Shown one piece after another: positions 28,736-37,750 of a stretch of 63,516 bases of DNA. Below the pieces are notes generated by a model, which did no database searches, was not told where the DNA came from, and saw nothing but the letters and a program-made list of their open reading frames with translations. Made by a program: the position numbers and the translations under genes. The DNA lies in the NCBI GenBank assembly GCA_017475035.1, contig JAFVGK010000067.1, forward strand, positions 1 through 63,516, in the 5' to 3' direction. The DNA comes from Blautia sp. (GTDB lineage: Bacteria; Bacillota; Clostridia; Lachnospirales; Lachnospiraceae). Positions within the stretch are counted from its first letter, which is position 1. Each line of letters starts with the position of its first letter.

Positions 28736-28865
28736 ACCCGGCCCATACCCGGTTCTGAAGATTCTGTTGATTTCTTTACACAGATTCTGTGTATGATAAG
28801 AACAGAGAAAATGACTGATAGAAAGCCCCAAAAATAAGCAACCCCAGAAACGTTTGTGTTTTTTT

Positions 28866-28929
28866 CGTTTACTACGCTGAATTTACGTCATCATAAGCGA
28901 TATCATTTCACAGTAAATTTGCGCGTATC
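28866..28929. repeat. Repeat family B, diverged copy 3
   Basis: Shares GTTTAC, GAATTTACG, CAGTAAATTTGCGCGTAT with copies 1 and 2, but the central stem has drifted. Lies between the binding-protein gene and its terminator. Confidence 0.6.
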
Positions 28930-28941
28930 TAAACTTAACCC

Positions 28942-29016
28942 ATAGGGAATGTGAGAAAAAGTCGAGCTATTATATATACAATTTGCTCATTTCTTCTCCC
29001 ATTCCCTATTTTTTTC
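28942..29016 (+). terminator. Intrinsic terminator of the LplB-type importer operon
   Basis: Long stem ATAGGGAATG.GAGAA pairing with TTCTTCTCCCATTCCCTAT, followed by seven T residues. The loop is long (about 30 nt). Confidence 0.8.
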
Positions 29017-29247
29017 TTGAAATCAGAGTAATCTTATGATACAGTAACAGATAGATAGACAGTTAAAGTTTTAACGTAAATGGATAACCGCATCGAATGT
29101 GCAGCAACTGTACTACCCATCCCCTACAGACAGGGGTGTGCCCTGCTGCTTTACTGAAACAGCTTTCCCTGAAATATCTTTCCTTAAGCAGTCAGAAAGG
29201 CATCCTTTTTATGAATCAGAAAATTTGAAAAAAGAGGTAAATGAAAA

Positions 29248-29634
29248 GTGACGATCTCAGAACGCATCATTGATTTGATTAATCAGCGTGGCATGACGCA
29301 AAAAGAGTTTTCTCAAATGACAGGGATTGCGCAAAGCAGCATCAGTGACTGGAAGCGCAAAAAAACGAATCCTGTTTCTGAAAAAATAATGGTCATCTGC
29401 GAAGCTTTGCAGATCTCCCCCATGGAGCTTCTGTCAGGCACTGGCGATTCCGATGAAAGCGTAGGATCAAGCACCCTCATCATTGACAAATCATCCGAGC
29501 TTGGTCAGTTGATTATTGACATGCAGACTTTGGATCTCCATCACAGAGATCTTCTTTTTGGTTATATGAAGGCTCTCAAAGAAAGCCAGGACTTATATAA
29601 CCAGCGTTTTTCTCTTCCTAAAGCAGAGAATTAA
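29248..29634 (+). CDS. XRE-family helix-turn-helix regulator
   Basis: DNA-binding repressor-type protein of 128 residues. The HTH_3 domain spans about residues 5-62 with GMTQKEFSQMTGIAQSSISD as the helix-turn-helix. The C-terminal half (from about residue 75) is helical with no recognisable domain. The frame opens with GTG at 29248 behind AGAGGT. No target is evident; neighbours are a terminator and the convergent tad pair. Confidence 0.88.
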   Translation: MTISERIIDLINQRGMTQKEFSQMTGIAQSSISDWKRKKTNPVSEKIMVICEALQISPMELLSGTGDSDESVGSSTLIIDKSSELGQLIIDMQTLDLHHRDLLFGYMKALKESQDLYNQRFSLPKAEN

Positions 29635-29706
29635 ACTGTCTTTCCTGAAAGCGGTTTTTATCTGTGTGATATTTCGGCAGCAAAGAGCAATTGATGGCGG
29701 CATCCG

Positions 29707-30717
29707 TCATGACATAATCTCTTCCAGCAATCTTCTTGCGCAATTCCCGATTTCACTGTAAAGGAGATGCTCTGTGTAATCCATAGCCGGGAGTATCTCA
29801 GTACCTGGCGGTACCGAAAAACGTTTTATTTTTTCCTGGAGAGACGGATCTCCCCACGCCGAAAGCATGGAGTCAAACTGGTCCAGCTTTGCTTTTGAAA
29901 TCATATCATCCAGGACCGGCAAAAAGACAAAGTCGCAGCGATCCATCAACTGAAAGATATCTTCTGCTTCATGCCCGATATCCAAAATGATGATCTGATA
30001 ACTGCTTTTTTTGACCAGTTCTTCCAGAATAAAACTCCAGTCGTTCCATTCGGCCTGGTGAATATCCTGGGCAAATCTGACAGGGGGGATATAATCCAGA
30101 TGATTGACAGTGGCAATCATTCCATTGATCCGATGAATTAAGCCACTGTCCTGTTGTCTGGCGAAATAAAGTACGTCGCTGAGAGTATGGGTGTAATTTC
30201 TTCCCATCATAGTATGGAATCCGGAATAGCCCTCCAGGTTCAGATATAATACAGGACGGCTTCTGGCAAGCTCCTGTCCCATTGCCAGGGCAAATGAGGT
30301 CTTTTTGCAGCGTGAGACAGGAGAAAAAACTCCATATATGCTTGTCCCTTTTTTTCTCGCGGTCAGCGCCTCTGCCAGCGGGGTTTCCTTTTCACAATAG
30401 GCGGCTAATGTTTCCTGCAGTACGCAGGAGCCTGACTGATATTTATAGACGATCGACATTCCTTTTGTCAGTTCATTTGACTGCCCTTCTGTCAGCACCA
30501 CGATTTTTCCGATATCCAGTTCTTTTATCCTTTCATTCAGGGCTTTTGCCGAAATCAGCAATAATTCAATATGCTCGCGTCCGGCGAATTCCAGGAGAGC
30601 TTCCTCTTTTGTAAATGCATGCACATCAAATGGGATGTTGTTTTTCTGGCGGACATATTCCATAAAGCTGGCGGCGTAGTCTGCTTCCAGATCAAAAATG
30701 GCAAATATATTTTTCAT
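29707..30717 (-). CDS. tadZ: TadZ/CpaE-like pilus assembly ATPase-fold protein
   Basis: Localisation factor for Tad/Flp pili in other bacteria, with a receiver-like N-terminus and a MinD/ParA-like C-terminal domain. It has 336 residues. The receiver-like part is about 1-110. The P-loop region is degenerate (VFSPVSRCKKTSFALAMGQE, about 130-149), as is common in TadZ. IIILDIGHEAED is the Walker B-like strand. It begins one base after the prepilin peptidase stop. The CpaF ATPase, TadB/C and Flp genes that should follow are absent. Confidence 0.8.
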   Translation of the reverse strand: MKNIFAIFDLEADYAASFMEYVRQKNNIPFDVHAFTKEEALLEFAGREHIELLLISAKALNERIKELDIGKIVVLTEGQSNELTKGMSIVYKYQSGSCVLQETLAAYCEKETPLAEALTARKKGTSIYGVFSPVSRCKKTSFALAMGQELARSRPVLYLNLEGYSGFHTMMGRNYTHTLSDVLYFARQQDSGLIHRINGMIATVNHLDYIPPVRFAQDIHQAEWNDWSFILEELVKKSSYQIIILDIGHEAEDIFQLMDRCDFVFLPVLDDMISKAKLDQFDSMLSAWGDPSLQEKIKRFSVPPGTEILPAMDYTEHLLYSEIGNCARRLLEEIMS

Positions 30718-30718
30718 T

Positions 30719-31231
30719 TCAATATATCCCTCCCAGATAAAGTACGACGCTGCACAGAATCGGGATGGAAAAATGGAAGTTTTCTATTCTTTCCGTCCCG
30801 CCTTTTCTGTAAGGCATGATTTTTTTCGTTGTCCATACTTCCTTTACATAGTTCCGGAAATACAGGAGCCTTTCCCACAGTATCCCGTTTCCTAACAGGA
30901 TCATCAAGGACAGACCGCTTCCGACTAACATCGCGTAAAATATCCCATATGTTATTTCCCGGCTTCCCATCCATGCTCCGATTGCGCAGAACAGCTTGAT
31001 GTCACCTGCTCCGAGCATCCGGAATACAAAGAGCCAGCCCAATAGAAGGATCGGGCAGATCATACCGGCTGCGGCGGAAAGCAGGCCTGTCATACCGGAC
31101 TGCAGCAGGCGGGCGAGCATTCCTGTCGTTATGCCGAAAAGGATCCAGCGGTTGTCGATCCTGGAAGTGGAAAGATCCATTCCGGCTGCGATGATTACGA
31201 ATAATAATAGGAATAAGTTGCAGATGATCAT
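30719..31231 (-). CDS. Prepilin peptidase (A24 family, TadV/CpaA-like)
   Basis: Membrane aspartyl protease that cleaves the leader of Flp-type prepilins. It has 170 residues from the ATG at 31231 (AAGGAGGTG just upstream; an ATG 21 bp earlier lies upstream of that site). The catalytic Asp pair is in AAGMDLSTSRIDNRW and GAGDIKLF. About five membrane helices. It is in one unit with tadZ behind the promoter at 31281-31309. No prepilin gene is in the window. Confidence 0.87.
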   Translation of the reverse strand: MIICNLFLLLFVIIAAGMDLSTSRIDNRWILFGITTGMLARLLQSGMTGLLSAAAGMICPILLLGWLFVFRMLGAGDIKLFCAIGAWMGSREITYGIFYAMLVGSGLSLMILLGNGILWERLLYFRNYVKEVWTTKKIMPYRKGGTERIENFHFSIPILCSVVLYLGGIY

Positions 31232-31280
31232 GAAGCACCTCCTTGTTGTCATCTTTTTCGATGAGCTGTTTTATAGTGAA

Positions 31281-31309
31281 AGGGTATCAGGCGAGGTGTT
31301 TTCTGTCAA
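31281..31309 (-). promoter_or_regulatory. Promoter of the prepilin peptidase-tadZ pair
   Basis: On the minus strand: TTGACA (31309-31304), 17 bp, TACCCT (31286-31281). Just upstream, CGACAAA (31316-31322) and TTTGTCG (31343-31349) form an inverted repeat that could bind a regulator. Confidence 0.6.
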
Positions 31310-31408
31310 CTTATTCGACAAATATTTAATAATGATTATTTTTTTGTCGGATTTTGTATTTTTTCGACATTTTGTGGGATGGACAGCGGTAAACTGTTTA
31401 TGTGATAA

Positions 31409-31471
31409 CTTGACGCTCGGCTTCAAGGTTTGCGCCGGGCTCCCAGATCGAGGTCACATTCGCTCTGTCCG
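31409..31471. repeat. Repeat family D, copy 1
   Basis: Shares TTGACGC.CGGCTTC, TTGCGCCGG and CTCCC.GATC..GGTCAC with 53365-53424. Lies upstream of the tad pair. Confidence 0.65.
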
Positions 31472-31504
31472 CCTACTTTTTAGTTGTGAGCCGAGCTGGA
31501 TACA

Positions 31505-31613
31505 ACAGTTTCATCGACAAAAGCCTGTCCTACGGATCTTTTCGCAGCGGAGCTGCTCTCGCAATCCTGCACTCACTCGGAATCCCCTCATTTTTGCATG
31601 ACCTTTTGTTTCC
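31505..31613. repeat. Repeat family E copy with terminator-arm tail
   Basis: Contains CATCGACAAAAGCCTG, then GGATC..TTCGCAGCGGAGCT and GCTCTCGCAATCC, then the arm TTTTTGCATGACCTTTTG found in terminators of this window. Related sequences are at 6286, 48298, 49444 and 53141. Confidence 0.7.
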
Positions 31614-31687
31614 TGAATCATGATAAAATTTTACTTTCAAAGAGTGTGCATTTCGGAAGGCACTGCAGGCCCGATTTTATAAAATTC

Positions 31688-31716
31688 TTGCTTTTTTATT
31701 CCGGCTTCACTATAAT
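31688..31716 (+). promoter_or_regulatory. Sigma-A promoter of the GNAT gene
   Basis: TTGCTT (31688-31693), 17 bp, TATAAT (31711-31716). Confidence 0.75.
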
Positions 31717-31797
31717 CTCTAGGGTATGAAAGATTGAATAGAATGGTTCATCCGTATTGTTTCTTGCGGAGTGATTAGAAAGGTACCTTCACAGATT

Positions 31798-32547
31798 ATG
31801 CGTTCTCAAATCAAACAAATCGAGGATCTCTCTTTGAATGCCTGGCCGTCGCATAAAATGGAGCTTTATGATGGCTGGATTCTCAGGTTTTCTTATTTTT
31901 ATACGCATCGTACCAACAGTGTTGAGCAGTTTGGTCCGGAAACGCTCCCCTGGAGTGAAAAAATACCATATATCGAGAAGGAATACGCCCGTCTTGGTTC
32001 ACAGGCTATTTTCAAAATCAGTCCTCTGGTTTCCGATAATTTTGATTTCATGCTGGAGAACCGCGGCTATCGGGTCGAGCACACCACGGATGTGATGACC
32101 TTGCTGTTAGCTGACGCACAATTGGATGCCTCCACGAATGAGGTCAGCCTTCTGAACGGGATTCCTGAGGAATGGATGCAGGCGCTTTTCTCTTTGAAGC
32201 GTATGACAGATCCCAGGCATCTTTCCGTCGTTCCTTCGATGTACCGGGCGATTCCAAAAGAAACCATCTGTGCCTGTGTCCGATCGGACAGCAAAATCAT
32301 GGCTACAGGTCTGGGAATTCTGGATCGGGACTATATCGGTATCTACGCTATCCATGTCAGAGAGGATATGAGAAGACAAGGTCTTGCCAGGCAGATCTGT
32401 ACTGCCCTGCTCAAGGAAGGGCAAAGGAAAGGAGCGGACAAAGCCTACCTCCAGGTCGTTGAAGGAAATGCTCCTGCAAGACGTTTATACGAAAGCCTGG
32501 GTTTTTCTCATCTCTACACCTACTGGTTCCGAGTGCAGCCCACCTGA
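31798..32547 (+). CDS. GNAT-family N-acetyltransferase
   Basis: Acetyl-CoA-dependent transferase; the acceptor is unknown. It has 249 residues from the ATG at 31798. A GTG at 31771 is an alternative, and neither has a good ribosome site. The N-terminal part (LNAWPSHKMELYDGWILRFS) is the extra domain of a GNAT subfamily. The acetyl-CoA motif is IHVREDMRRQGLARQICTAL (about 190-209), followed by VEGNAPARRLYESLGF, both diagnostic. Monocistronic, with a tandem repeat in its 3' region. Confidence 0.88.
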   Translation: MRSQIKQIEDLSLNAWPSHKMELYDGWILRFSYFYTHRTNSVEQFGPETLPWSEKIPYIEKEYARLGSQAIFKISPLVSDNFDFMLENRGYRVEHTTDVMTLLLADAQLDASTNEVSLLNGIPEEWMQALFSLKRMTDPRHLSVVPSMYRAIPKETICACVRSDSKIMATGLGILDRDYIGIYAIHVREDMRRQGLARQICTALLKEGQRKGADKAYLQVVEGNAPARRLYESLGFSHLYTYWFRVQPT

Positions 32548-32549
32548 CT

Positions 32550-32800
32550 TCTCCTTTGTGCAGCTCTTTACCGTCAGAAAGAGAAAAAAATTCGCTCGTG
32601 GTTTGCCCTGACCGGAGTTACCAGCATGTCAGCTTTGCTGAAATCTTTCCTTGCGCAGCTCTTTAACAGACAGAGCAGAAAAAAGCGTCCGGATTCTGCC
32701 CTGGCCGGAGTCAGCAGCATGTCAGCTTTGCTGAAATCTTTCCTTGCGCAGCCCTTTACCAGGCAGAAACAGGGAAGGAGGTTCTTCACCGACAGCAAAA
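32550..32800. repeat. 93-bp tandem direct repeat (about 2.5 units)
   Basis: Two close copies of a unit starting GCATGTCAGCTTTGCTGAAA (at 32624 and 32717) and a decayed partial unit before them (CAGCTCTTTACC at 32561). The period of 93 bp keeps reading frame. It lies in the 3' untranslated region of the GNAT gene, before the terminator at 32832. Confidence 0.85.
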
Positions 32801-32831
32801 TATCTTTTCGGCGGGCACTTCTGCTGCCATA

Positions 32832-32878
32832 GAAAAACGGCTGTGTGGACTGATACTTGTCCACACAGCCGTTTTTTT
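32832..32878 (+). terminator. Bidirectional intrinsic terminator between convergent GNAT and symporter genes
   Basis: Arms AAAACGGCTGTGTGGA/TCCACACAGCCGTTTT with seven T residues on the plus side and AAAAA (T-run on minus) on the other. Confidence 0.9.
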
Positions 32879-32991
32879 CATTTTCCATACTGCCGTTTCC
32901 GGCCATCACGCAGGGATGCGTGCTGTCCGGATTAAGAAATCCATGAAGACTAAGGCAAAGATATGGAATCTGAGGTAAGGCATAAATCTCA

Positions 32992-34539
32992 TCAGGTGGA
33001 AGGATACTGTTTCATTGCTTCTTCCAGGCTCATGCCTCCTGCAATCGCTTCTCTTCTGAGTCCATTGACTTTCTGTATCTCTTTCATCTTCTCACCGGTA
33101 AGGGCATAGTTTTTCATTGCCAGCAAGGTTAATGCCCACGCGATCATCGGGATGACGCAGAATAAAAGAATGACGACGCCTTTCATTCCTTCGGTAAACG
33201 GAGTCTCGGCAGTGGGAAGATTCGCAAGACCGATCGCGCTGACAGCCAGGCCTACTACCGTTGCCGACAGGGAAGATACCAGCTTATCTACAAGTGAGAA
33301 CAGGGTTCCCATGATGCCGGGGATGTATTTTCCCGAACGATAGGTCTCGTAATCGGAGCAATCGGCTACCATCGGAATCGGCATGTCTGCCGTTGCGTAA
33401 TATGCGCCATAGCCAACGCCGAAGAATAAGACAAAGAGCACCGTATAGAGATTGATTGCGAAACCTCCGTTTGCTCCCATGAGACTTAAATGGAGGGCAG
33501 GGTTTTCCGGATTCCACATCAGAAGCAGAGCCAGAACTCCGACATAACAGATCAGGGCGATAGAGACATAGCGAAGCAGCGATGCCTTCTGGCCTTTTTT
33601 CTGAGAGGTACGCACTGTCAGAAGGAAGAACGGCGCCGAGAATACATAGCCTACGATCATCATCGGCAGGTACAGGCCGTCGTAATTACCCATCATGGAA
33701 CCATACAGCATGCACAGTACCGTAGTATTGGTTGCGATGGAAAGAGCAAGCTTGCAGCCTGCGCCGGCTACCATCAGCCGCTGCATCGGATTGTTGTTTC
33801 TGATGATCTCAATATACTCGGAAACCTTCACCTTCTGAGCTTTGTCACCGCCAATACCAAAGTATTTCGGCTGATCCTTTTCCCAGATCCCGATGATAGC
33901 AAGAATCGTCAGGAATACGGAAATAGCGATGCCGATCGGAGCGAAAGCCCGGTAAAATTCAGCTTTGGAGTAATCCGCCACATTTGCGCGGATGATCGGT
34001 GCCATAAACTGCATCGCGCCCATTCCCAGAAGGGAGCCGACCGTGTTGAAAATCGTAAAGAGGGGACGCTGGTTCGGATCACTGGTTAATACCGTCTGGC
34101 CTGCTCTTGTACAGGATGTCTGGAAGGTATAGCCGATCACCCAGATAAAGTACAGAAGAACAAAAGCCACATAGCGAAGCCACATCGTGCTCTCAGGAAT
34201 CAACGGGGTAGCAAGATATAAAAGCAGGATGCTGGCGGCCATAATGATATTGCCGATCAGCATAAAGGGACGAAACTTTCCGAATTTTCCATTCGTCCTG
34301 TCCATCAGAGCGCCGATAATCGGATCTGTAATTGCGTCACACAGACGCATCGCAGTAACCATTATCGAGGCAAACATGACGCCCAGCGCAAGTACATTTG
34401 ACCCAAAGGTGGCGATGTAGGCAAGCACCAGAACATAATAAACATTTGTTGCACCATTATTCAGCGGAAAAAGGACAAGCTGATATAATTTTGCGCGATT
34501 GACGGTCTGACCGCCCTGCGCAGTTTTCTCTTCGCTCAT
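32992..34539 (-). CDS. Glycoside-pentoside-hexuronide (GPH) cation symporter
   Basis: MelB-like secondary transporter importing glycosides with Na+ or H+. It has 515 residues with about twelve membrane helices. The family signature DAITDPIIGALMDRTNGKFG includes the cation-site Asp residues. Last gene of a GH2-GH3-symporter operon, 54 bp after the GH3 stop. Its substrate is probably a glucoside, glucuronide or galactoside cleaved by the neighbours. Confidence 0.93.
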   Translation of the reverse strand: MSEEKTAQGGQTVNRAKLYQLVLFPLNNGATNVYYVLVLAYIATFGSNVLALGVMFASIMVTAMRLCDAITDPIIGALMDRTNGKFGKFRPFMLIGNIIMAASILLLYLATPLIPESTMWLRYVAFVLLYFIWVIGYTFQTSCTRAGQTVLTSDPNQRPLFTIFNTVGSLLGMGAMQFMAPIIRANVADYSKAEFYRAFAPIGIAISVFLTILAIIGIWEKDQPKYFGIGGDKAQKVKVSEYIEIIRNNNPMQRLMVAGAGCKLALSIATNTTVLCMLYGSMMGNYDGLYLPMMIVGYVFSAPFFLLTVRTSQKKGQKASLLRYVSIALICYVGVLALLLMWNPENPALHLSLMGANGGFAINLYTVLFVLFFGVGYGAYYATADMPIPMVADCSDYETYRSGKYIPGIMGTLFSLVDKLVSSLSATVVGLAVSAIGLANLPTAETPFTEGMKGVVILLFCVIPMIAWALTLLAMKNYALTGEKMKEIQKVNGLRREAIAGGMSLEEAMKQYPST

Positions 34540-34593
34540 GAATTATTCCTTTCTCATGAAACCGGAATCAGAATGATATTTTCCGATCACAGA

Positions 34594-37500
34594 TCAGCCG
34601 GCATTCTCTGCTTTCCACGCTTTCTTTTTCTTAATGCTTTTAACAAGCATGATCAGGCAGATCAGGGTCAGAAGTCCGGTAAATCCGATCAGGCCATAGA
34701 TCGCCAGCTGCCACCATGGCGTATTCGGGGCAATGTGGGTCTCATTGGTCCAGCCGTTCATGGCGTTGGAATTAACGACCGTGTAAAGAATACGATGCAT
34801 CGCTTCACGCATCTCTGCGACCATATAAGGATCGCCGCCCATCGTAGAAGCTGCTACCGTGTGAATCATCGGCATCGGGCTGTCCCAGATATCGGAACCG
34901 CCGATCAGACCGTCCGCGACATCCATGTAATTGCTCAGGCCTGAGAAGTCCGTGATGGACATGCCGCGCATACCGCACTCATCGCGCAGATAAGCCGTCT
35001 GCAGATTGTAGTTCTCACCGGACCACTGTGTACCCCAGCGGTTGAAGCCGGACATGACGCACCATGCGCCGCCGTCGATAATCGCGCGATCCGCGACTTC
35101 AAGATAAAGCTCTCTCGCCGCCTGTTCCGTCAGCCAGGTATTTACGCCGCGACGGGAGGTTTCGGAATCATTCAAGGCGACATGCTTTAAGTATACGTAA
35201 ACGCCCTTGGACTGAATGCCCCTGGTCTCCGCGGTGCAGATCGCTCCGGCTACAAAGGGGTCTTCGGAATAATATTCAAAGTTTCTGCCGGAATACGGAG
35301 TTCTGTGCATATTGATTCCGGGTCCGTAAAGTCCGGAATATCCCATTGCCAGGCAGTCATTACCGATGCAGCGTCCCACGTCCTCCATCAGCTCAACGTT
35401 CATCGTTGCAGCCATTACGTCTTCAGAGGTGTAGCACATCGCGGAAGCACCGCCGACAAGAGAAGCCGTCAGACCCTGCGGGCCGTTCTCGTCCTTTGTC
35501 GCCACCTTGGAAACGGATTCGCAGGCAGCGGTGTTGTGGAAGCCCAGGGTAATCGTATTGACCATTTCCTCAAAGGTCAGCTGATCAAGCAGCGTATCCC
35601 ATCTTTCATCATCAAAATCCGCGCCAATCATTTCTGAAATCGACATCTTCCCGCCGGAAGCGGTAGTCGGCATCGGAGTATCAGCATGATCCGCTGCATT
35701 ATACAATGTAAAGGCAAGAGCCGCAGCAAGGTCATCATTTGCGGAAAGAACCGTTCTGGCAGCCGGGAATGTTCCCTCCCAGTCAGAGCGGCTGAGGAAC
35801 GTTACCTCTCCCGGAGCGACAGAGCTCTTGTTCGGGTCAGATTCATCAAAGAGGTTAGTGATCGGGTTTCCGGTTGCTTCGGAAACAGCATAGGTTGTCT
35901 GATCTAAGGCTTCGTTTTTCCAGACATAAGTCATGTCGGCATTTCCGGCTGCGTCCATGCCATCGGATTCTTTATAGCCCTTTGCGGCAAGAATGTTATT
36001 GATGGCTTCATGAGAGCCCATAGCCACAGTAAAGTAATAGTCTCCCTCATCCAGAATGTAGGTCTTTGCGTTATTCGCGTCATAGGTACGAAGCTCTCTC
36101 TTCGGCACCGTAACCGTAACCGTTTCGGATGCGCCGGGTTCAAGAACCGCAGTCTTTCCGAAGCCGCAAAGTTCAACGGAAGCTTTCTCAATTCCATTTT
36201 CCTTATCATATTCCGTATATGGGGACTGGAAATATACCTGAACCGTCTTCTTACCGGCTGTTTCACCGATATTTGCAACATTTACGGTAACGGCAAAGCT
36301 GTCATCAGCCTCTTCGACCGCAAAATCACTCAGTTCAAATTCGGTATAGCTCAGGCCATAGCCAAAGGGGAATGCAACTGTTTTAGAATAATCAAAATCG
36401 CCAGCCTTATCCGTTTTTAAAACCACGTCCTCATACCGGGTTTCAGGATAACGGTAGCCTAAATAAATGCCCTCCTGGTAAACGCTGTACATACCCTGCA
36501 CATCGCCGCCTTCCAGGGAAAGATTGTAAGCTTCATATCCCTGATAAGGAACCGTATAGAAATTCACGACGGCAGGATTTGCCATATTGTCATACCAATA
36601 GGTATCCACAAGAGAGCCGGACGGAGCCGTCTCTCCGGCAAGCAGGCGTCCTACGCCGTTTGCGCCGGTCTGGCCGACATCACCGATCCACATGCAGGAA
36701 TCAATGCCATAGTCTTCTCCGCAGATTTCCGGATTCAGGAAATCCAGCTCGATCGCATTCGAGGTATTGAGAAGTACTACAATCCTCTTGAAGGTGCCGT
36801 CATCCTTCAGGGCTTTCAAACCCGCGAGAAGGTCTCTCTCTTCCTGAGAAAGGGAAAGATAATCGCCGTCTCCTTCAGCGCCCATTCCATATTGAACCTC
36901 TGCCATGTTGCTGGAAAGATCCTGTTCCTGTGTTCCTCCCTCTCCCACCTGGCTTGTAACATTTGTGGAAGTAGTCAAAGAAGCACTCGGGTCCCCATCC
37001 GGAAGATCCGCGCCTTCACCGCCGGAACGGGAGAAGACAACGATCGCGGCATCGCCATACTCGGCGAAGGAAGCACTGTTGTCTTTCTCCACCTCAGCCC
37101 AGGGCGCTTCATTTACCGCATACTGGGTATTTGCCGCCAGCTGGTCGGAGATCGCTGCCGGAGTAACACGGCTATACTTGTCGGACTTCGATACATACCA
37201 GTCCCAAAGTCCCTGATTAATCTCGATCCCCTGATCCTTCAGAGCATCCTTCAGGGAAGGCGCTGCGCTGGTATCGACAGAACCGGATCCCGTGCCGCCG
37301 TACATCAGATCTACGCTGCCTCTTGCAAACAGAGAAACCTTTGCTCCGGAAGCAAGCGGAAGCGCCGCATTGTCGTTTTTCAGAAGAGCCGCGCCTTCCG
37401 CTTCCACATCCGCGCAAAGCTTCTTCTCATAATCCCAGCGGGCGTCATCCGACTCAAAATCCCCGGAAAAATAGACGGCATTCTCGTCGAACCCGACAAC

Positions 37501-37656
37501 CTTGGAATAGGATGTACCTAAAGCCACGTTGATTGTTGTCGCATACATGTTTGCAATGTGATTTCCTACGATAGACGCAATCGTGAGGATGGCGCAGAGA
37601 GCAGTCAGCACAGACCACAACACTACTTTTGGTTTCTTTGCCTTCTTTTGATTCAT
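34594..37656 (-). CDS. Membrane-anchored GH3 glycosidase with reversed domain order
   Basis: Beta-glucosidase/xylosidase-type enzyme of 1020 residues. The ATG at 37656 follows AAGGAGG. An N-terminal membrane helix (about 10-32) comes first. Next is the alpha/beta sandwich domain usually C-terminal in GH3 (FARGSVDLMYGGTGSGSVD) and a fibronectin-like domain (FGYGLSYTEFELSDF). The TIM barrel comes last, with nucleophile Asp in RGMSITDFSGLS (about 903). A second membrane helix closes the protein (LAIYGLIGFTGLLTLICLIM). Reversed GH3 enzymes are known from ruminal Clostridia. Here anchors at both ends would hold the catalytic part outside the cell. Confidence 0.93.
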   Translation of the reverse strand: MNQKKAKKPKVVLWSVLTALCAILTIASIVGNHIANMYATTINVALGTSYSKVVGFDENAVYFSGDFESDDARWDYEKKLCADVEAEGAALLKNDNAALPLASGAKVSLFARGSVDLMYGGTGSGSVDTSAAPSLKDALKDQGIEINQGLWDWYVSKSDKYSRVTPAAISDQLAANTQYAVNEAPWAEVEKDNSASFAEYGDAAIVVFSRSGGEGADLPDGDPSASLTTSTNVTSQVGEGGTQEQDLSSNMAEVQYGMGAEGDGDYLSLSQEERDLLAGLKALKDDGTFKRIVVLLNTSNAIELDFLNPEICGEDYGIDSCMWIGDVGQTGANGVGRLLAGETAPSGSLVDTYWYDNMANPAVVNFYTVPYQGYEAYNLSLEGGDVQGMYSVYQEGIYLGYRYPETRYEDVVLKTDKAGDFDYSKTVAFPFGYGLSYTEFELSDFAVEEADDSFAVTVNVANIGETAGKKTVQVYFQSPYTEYDKENGIEKASVELCGFGKTAVLEPGASETVTVTVPKRELRTYDANNAKTYILDEGDYYFTVAMGSHEAINNILAAKGYKESDGMDAAGNADMTYVWKNEALDQTTYAVSEATGNPITNLFDESDPNKSSVAPGEVTFLSRSDWEGTFPAARTVLSANDDLAAALAFTLYNAADHADTPMPTTASGGKMSISEMIGADFDDERWDTLLDQLTFEEMVNTITLGFHNTAACESVSKVATKDENGPQGLTASLVGGASAMCYTSEDVMAATMNVELMEDVGRCIGNDCLAMGYSGLYGPGINMHRTPYSGRNFEYYSEDPFVAGAICTAETRGIQSKGVYVYLKHVALNDSETSRRGVNTWLTEQAARELYLEVADRAIIDGGAWCVMSGFNRWGTQWSGENYNLQTAYLRDECGMRGMSITDFSGLSNYMDVADGLIGGSDIWDSPMPMIHTVAASTMGGDPYMVAEMREAMHRILYTVVNSNAMNGWTNETHIAPNTPWWQLAIYGLIGFTGLLTLICLIMLVKSIKKKKAWKAENAG

Positions 37657-37750
37657 GATGCTTCCTCCTTTTTGTTTTTCCGCTGTTCTTATGAGGGTCA
37701 GACAGCGGTTATATTCAAACATCCTTTCAGGGGATGCTTTGAATCTCCAT

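Noticed and set aside
27140-28831. 563-codon minus-strand frame opposite the binding-protein gene
   Set aside because: The plus-strand gene has signal peptide, ribosome site and family motifs; the antisense product has none.
32574-32909. 111-codon minus-strand frame across the 93-bp tandem repeat
   Set aside because: Open only because the repeat period is a multiple of three; it runs through the terminator. Kept as a repeat, not a gene.
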